From Desulfurellaceae bacterium bin18 (GTDB lineage Bacteria; Desulfobacterota; Binatia; Bin18): a DNA stretch of 64,000 nucleotides. Position numbers and translations under genes: made by a program. This document shows, piece after piece, positions 32,537 through 40,787 of this stretch. The notes under the pieces were generated by a model that was given only the letters and a program-made list of their open reading frames with translations, was not told the origin of the DNA and did no database searches. The stretch is from contig MPMI01000003.1 of assembly GCA_002238415.1 (NCBI GenBank), forward strand, positions 1 to 64,000. Reading direction: 5' to 3'. The number at the start of each line of letters is the position of its first letter. Within the stretch, counting starts at the first letter, position 1.

Positions 32537-33772
32537 TCAGGCCGTGCCCATAACCGGCAGCCGGTGGATGACGTTCCCAAGATAGCCCTTTGGGTTCCAG
32601 GGCTGACGAAAGGGCTGGGCATTCCCTTTATCATCAAAGGCACGCGCCCAGATTTCGTAATACCCTTTCCTGTCCAGGACAACCTCGCATTCCCAGTGTG
32701 CCCAGGCATAGGGAGTGGCGGGTTGGGTGAGCCTGGTCTTTTCCCAGTGAATACCGAAGTCCGTAGACACCAAGACTTCCTTGACCGTCCCCTCGCCGGC
32801 CCAGGCATGGCCCCGCACGACTATCTGCTGTCCGGCCTGAAATTGGGCGGTAGCCTGAGGCGCGGTTATCAAAGATTTGATACGCCAGGCCGTGGCAATG
32901 ACCATATCTTCCTTCGGCGGCCTGGAACCGGGCTCAACCGGATAGGCCGGTACGCGGTAGGAGTAGCCCGTCATCTTTTGTGAGTCGTGTATCTGGTCAC
33001 GCACCACAATACGATTCAGCCATTTTTGAGAGCAACTCCCAATCCACCCCGGCACAACGAGCCGAACGGGATAGCCATTGAGCGCCGGCAGCGCAGCCCC
33101 GTTCATCTGATAGGCAATCAGCGTATGCTCGTCCATGGCCTTCTCTATGGGGATGCCACGCGAGAACGGTTGGGCTGCTCCCAAGGGCTGGTCCTCGCCG
33201 TAATGAGCCGTATACACCGCACTTGATTTGAGGCCCGCCTTTTTCAGGACATCCCGCAGCCGGACTCCGGTCCATTGACTGCACGCCACCGCCCCGTGCG
33301 TCCATTGGTTCCCGCGGACCTTGGGCTCGAACAGCGCCCGACCATTGCCACCGCACTCAATCACAACCTGCTGCGTGACCGAGGGGAACTGCCGCAATGC
33401 GTCCAGACTCAGCGCAAGCGGTCTGGTCACTTCGCCCTCAACAACAAGCGTCCATCCCTGAGAGTCTGTGTTCTTCGCTCGGACCGGAACCGAGCCATTA
33501 TTCCGTACGAAATGGCGGGCCGAGGGGGTGATATGATCGTCGAGCAGGTGGGGCGCAAACTCACCATTAACGGGTTGTTGGGTGTGAACCGTCATACCGG
33601 GTTTTGTCCTCAGCAGGGCTTCCTCATCCGCCCAAGCCACCGGCAATAGTCCGCGTCCGACCAACCCCTTGAGCGCGGCATCCGCCCCCGCGCCGCAGGC
33701 CGCCAGAAACGCCAGCCACGCGCCACTGCGCCCCATATGTGTCAGGAATTGGCGCCGGGAGAATGTCTGCAT
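32537..33772 (-). CDS. Tat-exported sulfite-oxidase-family molybdoenzyme (SorA-like)
   Basis: This 411-residue precursor has a twin-arginine signal (SRRQFLTHMGRSGAWLAFLA). The molybdopterin domain includes VVIECGGNGRALFEP and the expected molybdenum-ligating cysteine C164 in AVACSQWTGVRL; SRGIPIEKAM and YPVRLVVPGWIGSCSQKWL are also family marks. A C-terminal Mo-co dimerisation domain follows, ending in the W-N-x-x-G-Y region near residue 395. The likely reaction is sulfite to sulfate, passing electrons to the cytochrome encoded next. The ATG at 33772 has AGGAGGAG just before it; a frame extension to 33802 was rejected for this reason. Confidence 0.85.
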   Translation of the reverse strand: MQTFSRRQFLTHMGRSGAWLAFLAACGAGADAALKGLVGRGLLPVAWADEEALLRTKPGMTVHTQQPVNGEFAPHLLDDHITPSARHFVRNNGSVPVRAKNTDSQGWTLVVEGEVTRPLALSLDALRQFPSVTQQVVIECGGNGRALFEPKVRGNQWTHGAVACSQWTGVRLRDVLKKAGLKSSAVYTAHYGEDQPLGAAQPFSRGIPIEKAMDEHTLIAYQMNGAALPALNGYPVRLVVPGWIGSCSQKWLNRIVVRDQIHDSQKMTGYSYRVPAYPVEPGSRPPKEDMVIATAWRIKSLITAPQATAQFQAGQQIVVRGHAWAGEGTVKEVLVSTDFGIHWEKTRLTQPATPYAWAHWECEVVLDRKGYYEIWARAFDDKGNAQPFRQPWNPKGYLGNVIHRLPVMGTA

Positions 33773-33943
33773 GTGCTCCTCCTGAAAAACCCCAGTGTTC
33801 ATCCGTCAATCCAGAGCAAAATATCCCAGGTCTCAAGCCTGAGCAAATCGGAAGGTAAACGGGATGGGCCAGACTCCTCCGCAGTGTTAGACTGGCACCG
33901 GTCTTTTTACTGCTGACCGTTTATACCAGAAGGAGGTTCATAC

Positions 33944-34570
33944 ATGAGCCGTTCAGCCGTACCGGAAGCCTGGATACGCATCCCCACACAGGAAGAATAT
34001 CTGGCAAAAAGGCCCCCAGGAGCAAAAGGTGCATACGAATTCGGCTCTATCCCGGCCATGAGTCGCTTAATTGCCGCCCATGCCAGTATCGGACAGGCGT
34101 TCGGGAACCTGTTCATGCAGATTATGTTCGCGCCCGGCCATCTGAGTCGAGCGGAACGGGAAATGGTCGCCGGCGTTGCCGCGGCAGCCCAGGATTGCCC
34201 CTATTGAATGCAGTCTCACGCAGAGTTTCTGCGTGTCGAGGACGGCGACCCGGCGCTTGTGGAAGCCATCAAAACTCGAAGCTGGAACACGCTGACCGGG
34301 TTGTCCGAACGGGCGCGCGCCTTGTGTACGCTCGCGGATAAGCTCAGCGCGACACCCACACGCATGGCCGCTGATGACTGGCAACCGCTCCGCGATCTCG
34401 GCTTCGACGATACCGCCTGCCTCGAAGTCGCACACATCGTCGGCATCTTTAATTATTTGACCCGTTTGGCCGATGGGCTCGGTCTTCAGTTGGATGCCGG
34501 CACGCAAAAGGCGGCCGAGACCGGGGAGGCATTAGGCACGCCGGAACAGGCGGCTGGGCGAGCGGCTTGA
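33944..34570 (+). CDS. AhpD-like peroxidase, predicted selenoprotein (CxxU)
   Basis: Codons 1-87 and 89-208 form one frame interrupted only by TGA at 34205-34207. Around it the protein reads EMVAGVAAAAQDCPY-X-MQSHAE, which is the AhpD/carboxymuconolactone-decarboxylase active site C-x-x-C-x-x-x-H with X in place of the second cysteine (C85, X88, H92). The rest is a normal peroxidase-related AhpD-type helical protein. A perfect 8-bp hairpin with a GTT loop starts 10 bases after the TGA. I infer selenocysteine insertion; conventional reading gives two half-proteins, the second starting at an ATG abutting the TGA. AGGAGG precedes the ATG at 33944. AhpD-like selenoproteins are a known bacterial class. 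Confidence 0.85.
34217..34235 (+). promoter_or_regulatory. Candidate bacterial SECIS hairpin of the AhpD-like gene
   Basis: CACGCAGA and TCTGCGTG form a perfect 8-bp stem around a GTT loop (34225-34227). The loop begins 18 bases after the TGA. The G at the first loop position and the distance match the bacterial SECIS consensus recognised by SelB. Confidence 0.8.
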
Positions 34571-34622
34571 GAAGTCCCATCAAACGACAACACTCGAGCG
34601 GCACCGCCGCTCAACAACAACT

Positions 34623-36272
34623 TCAACTCGGAGGTGCGGCTGGCTGATAGTGTGTGTCGGTTTCCGCTGCAGTTTCGGCACTGCCGCCGGAGGCTCCTCC
34701 ACCCGCGCTTGCTACTTTTTCGCTTTGCTCCCCGTTTGCCGTCTCTCCTGCGGTCACACCAACAATCCGGAAATTGTGCGATGCGATGGTTGAGTTGATT
34801 TCAATAGAGTGATCGTCGATTATACCCCAGTCACTGTACTGATCATCATCGCAATACACCCGTACAGCCTTCGGGTCTGGGAGTTGCGTCACCTTCCAAC
34901 GTGTCGCTTCCCCACGGCGTGCTGCAGTGGCTGCGTAGGTTGAGATGTGCAACGTCCCGTCGGTGACCTCATTACGAGCCTCACAAATACCCAGATTCGG
35001 AAAGTCGACGCCTTCTACTGTGGGCAGCGCAAACTGGGCGTCATGTTTTCCTTTATACACATTCGTCCATGCCCCAGGCCCGCCGATCTCGCTCAAGATC
35101 AGTAAGCCGTTCAGCTGACCACGTGGATGGGGTTCATCCAACCCAAACGTCCAGGCAAAGCGATCCTCGTCGTCGGCAAAGAAATCCGGTCCGTATTCTT
35201 TTTCCGCCACGGCTTGGAGACGCTTCTCTGTGGTCACGTCTCCAACCTCGCGCGCCAGCATTAACGTCATGGTCAGCCAGCGGGGATCGTCAAATGCCTG
35301 CACCAGAGACTTTTTGGTGTCGTTCCAGCCAAGGTCCCGGACCCCGGCCTCATAGAGTGCTAAGCCAAACTCCGGTGCCTGAGGATATAAATAGAATAAC
35401 GGGGCGAGCATCGACAAACCGCTTAAACCCGTCGGCGGTGTGTAAGCGAATTCTTCGAGCGGATCATAATAAAACGCGAACGACGCAATATCTCCACGCG
35501 CGTTGCGAGTGGTGAAGTGCTTCTTCGCAAACTCAATCCATCGGTCGTAGACCCAATGCGTCTTGCCACCAAAAATCTTGTCATGCAACTGAAGGCTCAA
35601 ACCTGCCGCACTCAGACAGTATGGCCAAATTTTCGTGTTTTCGCATTGCGGCCCCTGCGGGCGCTCAGACCACTGGTCTTCCAGAAACTCGGAGATACCA
35701 GGCTGTGTCCATTGAAACAGACGATCGTTATATCCCGTGACCTGGAACGGCCTTTCCCATTTATTGTCACCCGAGACATAGGAGTACGTGCCGAGTAATA
35801 AATTAAAAAACCCACGAAAAAAGAGATTCCCATCCGCGCCTATAGGGTCTGGCTGAAGACCCCAAGGCTCGACCCCGTTGGCAGTCCAGCCCGGCGGATC
35901 GTAGCGCCCGCGCACATGCTCGGGCATAAAGACCAGCCATTCCGGTGGGTATGTATCCTGATGCGGGTCGTGGCCAATGTAGGTCAGCCAGTCGACGGCA
36001 CCCCAATACGTGACATAACGACCCACCAACTCATCGGCGATACGCGTATAGACCTCACGCCACGCCGGGGTCTGGTCGGCCATGAGCGGCAGGGCGTATG
36101 ACGTTTCGGATAGGTCGAATCGAGGAAACGCACACATCGGCGGGGTGGTCGTTCGATCCCACCAGGGGAGTGGCTCACCGCTACTGCTCCAGTCGTCTTG
36201 GGTGGTCGCCTTATCCCAAATGAACCGCAGCCAGCCTCGCGCACGCGGGTTGAGACCTTGCACACTATTCAT
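34623..36272 (-). CDS. Linalool dehydratase/isomerase-like protein
   Basis: A 549-residue protein resembling the linalool dehydratase/isomerase (Ldi) family, an alpha-alpha barrel enzyme fold. The key match is CENTKIWPYC, two cysteines nine residues apart (C210 and C219), as in the catalytic C171/C180 pair of Castellaniella Ldi. Supporting features are GNLFFRGFFNLLLGTYSYVSGD, LSLQLHDKIFG and WIEFAKKHF. No signal peptide is apparent, and the Ala/Gly/Glu-rich tail is low-complexity. The true substrate may be another small alcohol. The ATG at 36272 has TGGAGG upstream and overlaps the SCP2-like gene by eight bases, so the two are coupled. Confidence 0.65.
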   Translation of the reverse strand: MNSVQGLNPRARGWLRFIWDKATTQDDWSSSGEPLPWWDRTTTPPMCAFPRFDLSETSYALPLMADQTPAWREVYTRIADELVGRYVTYWGAVDWLTYIGHDPHQDTYPPEWLVFMPEHVRGRYDPPGWTANGVEPWGLQPDPIGADGNLFFRGFFNLLLGTYSYVSGDNKWERPFQVTGYNDRLFQWTQPGISEFLEDQWSERPQGPQCENTKIWPYCLSAAGLSLQLHDKIFGGKTHWVYDRWIEFAKKHFTTRNARGDIASFAFYYDPLEEFAYTPPTGLSGLSMLAPLFYLYPQAPEFGLALYEAGVRDLGWNDTKKSLVQAFDDPRWLTMTLMLAREVGDVTTEKRLQAVAEKEYGPDFFADDEDRFAWTFGLDEPHPRGQLNGLLILSEIGGPGAWTNVYKGKHDAQFALPTVEGVDFPNLGICEARNEVTDGTLHISTYAATAARRGEATRWKVTQLPDPKAVRVYCDDDQYSDWGIIDDHSIEINSTIASHNFRIVGVTAGETANGEQSEKVASAGGGASGGSAETAAETDTHYQPAAPPS

Positions 36273-36870
36273 TGGTGTCCTCCATTGCTGAGGCGGGCAC
36301 GTCAATAACAGGTTTAAAATTCTTGCTCTTACCTGGAACCGGAGCTCCCTCTCCCACTTGCCACATCATAAGTTTTTCGCGTTGAGCAACGGCCGCAGTC
36401 CACGTCGGGTCGAGTGCTTCGGCCACCGGTTCCCGGGTTATGCGGTCGGAAGCTTTCCCCTGTAGATTCGGCTTTACGTAGGCATCTGGCATGACGTGTG
36501 ACGGTTGGACGAAACCTGGGACAAAGGCCATGACCATTTCATAGAACCACAGTATGCTCGTAGGGTCGCCTTTGAGTTCAATTTCCTTTAACGCGAGCCC
36601 ATTTACGACTTGCGCCAGGCAATCCGGAGCCAGAAAAATCCGCGCACCCTCTGGCGCAGTTTGGAACAGGAGTGTGCAGTGCGCGTCCGGCTCCAACCCG
36701 GCGTGCGAAGAAACACGCCGGGTGCGGAAAACGTAGCTCCGAGACACACCGTCTCTGGAACCAATAGCGACGCTCATGTCTCGTGTCAGTTGTTTTCGTA
36801 AGCGTGCGCTGGGCCGGCTTGCGACGGCGAGTAGCAGACCAACTACCCAGAGTACAAAACGAAAAAGCAT
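36265..36870 (-). CDS. SCP2-sterol-transfer-like protein with N-terminal membrane helix
   Basis: This 201-residue protein has an N-terminal hydrophobic segment (MLFRFVLWVVGLLLAVASR) followed by an SCP2-like domain: DGVSRSYVFRTRRVSSHAGL, PDAHCTLLFQTAPEGARIF, and the amphipathic KEIELKGDPTSILWFYEMV. SCP2-type domains bind hydrophobic molecules such as lipids or terpenoids. It lies directly upstream of, and overlaps by eight bases, the linalool dehydratase/isomerase-like gene, suggesting that it presents a hydrophobic substrate to that enzyme. Confidence 0.6.
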   Translation of the reverse strand: MLFRFVLWVVGLLLAVASRPSARLRKQLTRDMSVAIGSRDGVSRSYVFRTRRVSSHAGLEPDAHCTLLFQTAPEGARIFLAPDCLAQVVNGLALKEIELKGDPTSILWFYEMVMAFVPGFVQPSHVMPDAYVKPNLQGKASDRITREPVAEALDPTWTAAVAQREKLMMWQVGEGAPVPGKSKNFKPVIDVPASAMEDTNE

Positions 36871-36936
36871 TGTCGACCTCCAGCAGGGCCTGTCCCCCTC
36901 GGAGGGGGCGGCATACCCCCAAACTCAACGAGAGAC

Positions 36937-38108
36937 CTACGCCACTACTCCCATCTGTCGTAGCAGAGGAACGATCTCCTTACCAAACCGTACGGTGTCA
37001 TCATAATAGTGCAGAAACTCGATCAGTACACCATCCATACCCAACTCGTATAAGCGGGCCAGTTGCTCGGCGACCTGATACGCGGTGCCGACTACCGGCA
37101 GCGCCCCGGCCCCCAGGGCCAGCATCTTGAGGCTGAAACCGCTCATGGACTCACTGCCGATGCTCAGCCCGCTCGCCCAGTTCTGGGCGGCAACCATATC
37201 CGTCTGATCCATGATCCGTTGCACTTCGGCCTGGGCTTCTTTCTCGGTTTCGCGCCACAGCACAAACGGCATCCCCGCACAGCGGACCTGTCGGCTGTAC
37301 GCCTGCGCCCGTTGCTTGAAGTCATCCGCCATGTCGGGCGTGGCTTCAGCCGAAGGCGGGGCAATAAAGGCCCAGTCGCACAGGCGGGCCACCAGATCGC
37401 GCGCGGCATCAGAGGTGCCGGCGTTCACAATCGGCGGGTGGGGTTGCTGCATAGGCTGGGGCATCACATAGCCGTCGGTGATTTGGTACCAGGGGGAAAC
37501 ATGCGTAAAAGAGCCCGGCTCCTGAGTCCACAGTCCCTTGAGGATTTCAATAAAGGCCGTGGTGCGTTGATAGCGTTCGGCATGCGGCAACAGTTCGATG
37601 CCCATCATGCCGAACTCGGTGGCACTCCAGCCGCTGACGATGTTGATGCCCCAGCGGCCTTGGCCGATATGATCCAGTGTCCCGCCCATCTTGGCCGCCA
37701 CGAGCGGATGGAAAACCGGAACGTGGACGGTTGAGTAGACCCGAATGGTGTGAGTGGCCGCCAGAATAGCGGCAGCCCAGGTCATGGTTTCGAGTGAGGT
37801 GCCCAGATAATTGGTCTCGCCGCCAAACCCGCGCCAGCGGCTGACCGGAAACAGAAAGTCAAAGCCCGCGGTCTCGGCCGCCTGAGCGATATTCTTATTA
37901 GACTCATACGTCCAGTCGTCGGGCTCGGGTTTATAGCTACTGATGCAGTAGGCATAAAGCCCGCGGTCTCGGCCGCCTGAGCGATCTTCTTATTAGACTC
38001 ATACGGCCAGTCGCCGGGCTCGGGTTTATAGCTACTGATGCAGTAGGCATGACTGCAATTGGGCATGAAGATGCCGAGTTGAAACGGCTCACGTTCGGAT
38101 TCCGGCAC
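36937..38108 (-). pseudogene. LLM monooxygenase gene (SsuD/SfnG-like) broken by a 95-bp tandem duplication
   Basis: Two frames cover this gene: residues from 38108 (FQLGIFMPNCSHAYCISSYK) and from 37785 down (MTWAAAILAATHTIRVYSTV). They are offset because 95 bp are present twice (37861-37955 and 37956-38050). Deleting one copy restores a single frame of 358 residues colinear with the intact paralog at 44641-45741, with SGWSATEFGMMGIE and the C-terminal DDTVRFGKEIVPLLRQMGVV. It belongs to the sulfone/sulfonate-type LLM monooxygenases. As read, it would give no full-length enzyme. The duplication may be biological or an assembly fault. Confidence 0.85.
37861..38050 (-). repeat. 95-bp tandem duplication inside an LLM gene
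   Basis: Copies 37861-37955 and 37956-38050 differ at three positions (A/C, T/G and T/C changes), so they are not a perfect assembly stutter. Ninety-five is not a multiple of three, hence the frameshift. Confidence 0.95.
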
Positions 38109-38168
38109 GCCTGGTCTCCTTCAGGGGATATTTACTAGGAACGCATCAAAACTGCTGGGTCAACGGAC

Positions 38169-38198
38169 AGGTCGGATTACGCTGCGCTAATCCGACCT
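38169..38198. repeat. REP-like perfect palindrome
   Basis: AGGTCGGATTA, eight bases (CGCTGCGC), then TAATCCGACCT form an 11-bp perfect stem just after the CoA-transferase stop codon. It is the better-preserved partner of the element at 503-531 and may end transcription of the CoA-transferase gene. Confidence 0.8.
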
Positions 38199-38204
38199 AC
38201 TGCA

Positions 38205-39431
38205 CTAAATCACGCCCTTCGCCTGTAAGGCTTCGAGTTGTCCGGCGTCAAGTTCGAGCAGCCCGCCGTAGACCTCTTCGTTATGCTGGCCGACCTCCGG
38301 GCAGGGCTGGTCAAACCCGAAGGACTTGCCGACAAACTTGATCGGCATACCAAACCCCTTCACGCCCGACAGCGCACCATGTCGGGGATGCGGCACGTCA
38401 ACGACCATATCGCGTTCGATCAGATGGGCATCCTCGACCAACTCGGCCGGGCTCAGGACCGGACCGGCCGGCACTTCGCACTGCTGAAGATGCGTCACCG
38501 CTTCCTCGACCGAGTGCTGTCCAATCCAGGCTTGGACTACCGCGTCGACATCGTCACGGTACTTCATGCGCTGTTGAAGATTGGCGAATCTGGGATCGTC
38601 AAGCAGGTCTTCGCGGTTCAGGGCTCCGAGTAGACTCTTCCAGTTCTGAGCCGAGACCGCACAGATGGACACATAGCCGTCCTTGGCATGATAGACGTTG
38701 AATGGCACACCGCCCGGATGCGTATTCCCCCGACGTTCCGGAGCCAGGCCCGCGGCCATGTGCTCAATCAGGTCCGGCAGCAGGAAGAACGTACCGTCCT
38801 GCATGGAGGTATCGACCCACTCGCCGCTACCCGTTTTTTCGCGCAACTGGAGCGCGGACAGAATCCCGATCAGGGCGAACAGGGGGGCCGTGGTATCGCT
38901 GATCGCGGCCCCGCATCGCGCCGGGGGATGGTCCGCAAAGCCGGTGACGCTGTTGATGCCGCTGGCAGCCTGAATGATCGGATCGTAGGCCCGCCAGTCG
39001 CGGCGCGGCCCGTGTTGGCCAAAACCCGAAATCGAGCACAGAATAATGCGTGGGTTACAGGCGCGCAGGGTCTCATAGTCGAGCCCCATTTTGTCAATCG
39101 TTCCCGGCGAGAAATTCTCCACCACCACGTCCGCCTTTTTCACGAGCTGTTTGAACAGGGCCGTGCCCTGTGGGTCGCGCAGATTAAGGGTGATGCTCTT
39201 TTTGTTGCGCGCCCGGTGGAGCACCATTAGCCCGATGTCGTCCTCCGTTTGCCGGGACATACTCGCTCCCTGCGGCCCGGCAAACGGTGCGCGGTTACGG
39301 TGGGCTTCGCCGCTCTGGGGTGGCTCGATCTTAATGACATCGGCTCCTAGCCCGCCGAGCAGCAGGGTACAGTAGGGGCCGGCCAGAAAACGGGTGAGAT
39401 CCAGGACAACCAGACCTTCGAGTGGTTTCAC
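38205..39431 (-). CDS. CaiB/BaiF-family CoA-transferase
   Basis: A 408-residue family III CoA-transferase. It opens with MKPLEGLVVLDLTRFLAGPY and GGLGADVIKIEPPQSGEAHR. The catalytic aspartate region is SMQDGTFFLLPDL (residues near 205). The C-terminal part has GPVLSPAELVEDAHL and HPRHGALSGVKGFGMPIKF. Such enzymes move CoA between carboxylic acids. GTG 39431 has GGAGGG five bases upstream and starts the family N-terminus; the frame extension to 39914 runs through the divergent LLM gene and a hairpin repeat and was rejected. Hairpin repeat copy B sits 22 bp upstream of the start. Confidence 0.87.
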   Translation of the reverse strand: MKPLEGLVVLDLTRFLAGPYCTLLLGGLGADVIKIEPPQSGEAHRNRAPFAGPQGASMSRQTEDDIGLMVLHRARNKKSITLNLRDPQGTALFKQLVKKADVVVENFSPGTIDKMGLDYETLRACNPRIILCSISGFGQHGPRRDWRAYDPIIQAASGINSVTGFADHPPARCGAAISDTTAPLFALIGILSALQLREKTGSGEWVDTSMQDGTFFLLPDLIEHMAAGLAPERRGNTHPGGVPFNVYHAKDGYVSICAVSAQNWKSLLGALNREDLLDDPRFANLQQRMKYRDDVDAVVQAWIGQHSVEEAVTHLQQCEVPAGPVLSPAELVEDAHLIERDMVVDVPHPRHGALSGVKGFGMPIKFVGKSFGFDQPCPEVGQHNEEVYGGLLELDAGQLEALQAKGVI

Positions 39432-39452
39432 ATTTCCCTCCGTATACGAACA

Positions 39453-39507
39453 AAAGAGTAAACGTATCCTCCAAACACGCATACAAAGCTGGACACGTTT
39501 ACTCTTT
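39453..39507. repeat. Hairpin repeat, copy B, between divergent genes
   Basis: AAAGAGTAAACGTATCC (39453-39469) and GGACACGTTTACTCTTT (39491-39507) pair at 16 of 17 positions around a 21-base loop. It is the longest stem of the three related elements, and lies in the leader of the CoA-transferase gene and upstream of the divergent LLM gene. Confidence 0.9.
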
Positions 39508-39632
39508 GCAGCCGGTGTATCTGAATCTCCTGGGAAAGAGAAGCGCTCGGCCCAACTTGACGACCGGCCTGACCGGCCATAGCATTCCTGACCGAACGGG
39601 ATGGGAACCCGATTGTACCCAAGGAGGACAGT

Positions 39633-40712
39633 ATGAAATTTGGCATTTCCGTTTCGACAAAAATTGACGACTGGCAGCTCGTCAAATACGCCGAGGACTG
39701 CGGCTTCGATATGGCCTGGATACCCGACTCCCAGATGATCTGGTCGGACTGCTATGCCACCATGGCCCTGGCAGCTCAGAGCACGTCGCGCATTGAGATC
39801 GGCACCGGTGTGGCGATTCCCGGCACCCGTATTGCCCCGGTCACGGCCCATTCGATCGCGTCCATCAATCAGCTTGCGCCGGGCCGGGTGTTCCTCGGCA
39901 TTGGCACCGGCCATACCGCCATGCGCGTCATGGGCATGCAGCCGATGAAGATTCGTGACTTTCGCGAATACCTGCGCGTCGTCCGCGCGCTACTGGGCGG
40001 CGGAGAAGTCGATTATACCTATGGCGACACCACCCGCACGATTCGCTTCCTGCATCAGGACTTGCGTTTCGTCAATCTGGAAAACCCGGTGCCTATCTAT
40101 GTCGCGGCCAATGGCCCACGGGCCTTACGCACGGCGGGCGAGTATGGCGACGGCCTGGTGTCGGTCTTCAACGAACGTGCAGATGTCGTCTCCCACCATC
40201 TGTCTCTGGTGAAAGAAGGCGCGGAGCGGGCCGGCCGGACGTTTTCGGATGACTTCTTCGTGGCCGCGTTTACCTCGGCGGTCGTCCTCAAGCCGGGCGA
40301 GCCCCTGACCTCTGATCGGGTGATTGACGAATGCGGCTCCTACGTCACGGCGATTATTCACTTTGTGTGGGAGATCTACCAGCAAACAAAAGATGAGGGC
40401 GTCGTACCGGAAGCCTATAAGGGTATCTGGGACGAGTATTGCGCTTCAGTGGAGAAGATGGAGACCCCGCGCGACAAGCGCTACCTCCAAATCCACAACG
40501 GCCACTGCACGTTCCTCGTACCCGAGGAACGTCGCTTTGTCACTCCCGAGACGATCAAGGGCACCTGCCTGGTGGGCGAGCCGGACGAGATCATCCACGA
40601 ACTCCGAGAGTCAGAAAAAGCCGGGCTCCAGGAAGTCACCCTGCTACCGTCCATGGACCAGGCGCGGAACGTGTTCAAAGATTTCGCCCAGCAGGTGATT
40701 GAGCGCTATTAA
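39633..40712 (+). CDS. LLM class oxidoreductase, methylene-H4MPT-reductase-like
   Basis: A 359-residue luciferase-like protein of the group related to F420-dependent methylenetetrahydromethanopterin reductase: MKFGISVSTKIDDWQLVKYA, FDMAWIPDSQMIWSDCYATM, IGTGVAIPGTRIAPVTAHS, then GRVFLGIGTGHTAMRVMGM and VPIYVAANGPRALRTAGEYG. The cofactor is probably F420 or FMN; the substrate is unknown. AAGGAGGACA precedes the ATG. It diverges from the CoA-transferase gene and converges, through a hairpin at 40737, on the methyltransferase gene. Confidence 0.85.
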   Translation: MKFGISVSTKIDDWQLVKYAEDCGFDMAWIPDSQMIWSDCYATMALAAQSTSRIEIGTGVAIPGTRIAPVTAHSIASINQLAPGRVFLGIGTGHTAMRVMGMQPMKIRDFREYLRVVRALLGGGEVDYTYGDTTRTIRFLHQDLRFVNLENPVPIYVAANGPRALRTAGEYGDGLVSVFNERADVVSHHLSLVKEGAERAGRTFSDDFFVAAFTSAVVLKPGEPLTSDRVIDECGSYVTAIIHFVWEIYQQTKDEGVVPEAYKGIWDEYCASVEKMETPRDKRYLQIHNGHCTFLVPEERRFVTPETIKGTCLVGEPDEIIHELRESEKAGLQEVTLLPSMDQARNVFKDFAQQVIERY

Positions 40713-40736
40713 CCCTTCCAAGGGGAAGAATCGGTT

Positions 40737-40757
40737 CCCTCTCCCTCTGGGAGAGGG
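40737..40757. terminator. Hairpin between convergent genes, possible bidirectional terminator
   Basis: CCCTCTCCC, TCT, GGGAGAGGG form a perfect 9-bp stem between an LLM gene and a methyltransferase gene that converge. It is the same sequence type as at 15360-15381. The absence of a U-run leaves its activity unproved. Confidence 0.55.
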
Positions 40758-40787
40758 TCCTTCTGAATTTTGCCCTTAGACTGTCCC

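Noticed and set aside
14421..34207. Genome-wide recoding of TGA
   Set aside because: TGA ends many intact genes in the window at normal family lengths, so only context-dependent readthrough is plausible.
33944..34570. Two separate short genes, 33944-34207 and 34208-34570
   Set aside because: They share one frame, and the TGA between them falls on a catalytic Cys of one AhpD domain with a SECIS-like hairpin after it; the second half alone lacks the first active-site Cys.
39432..39914. Extended N-terminus for the CoA-transferase
   Set aside because: The extension runs through hairpin repeat B and antisense to the LLM gene, while the family start coincides with GTG 39431 and a Shine-Dalgarno sequence.
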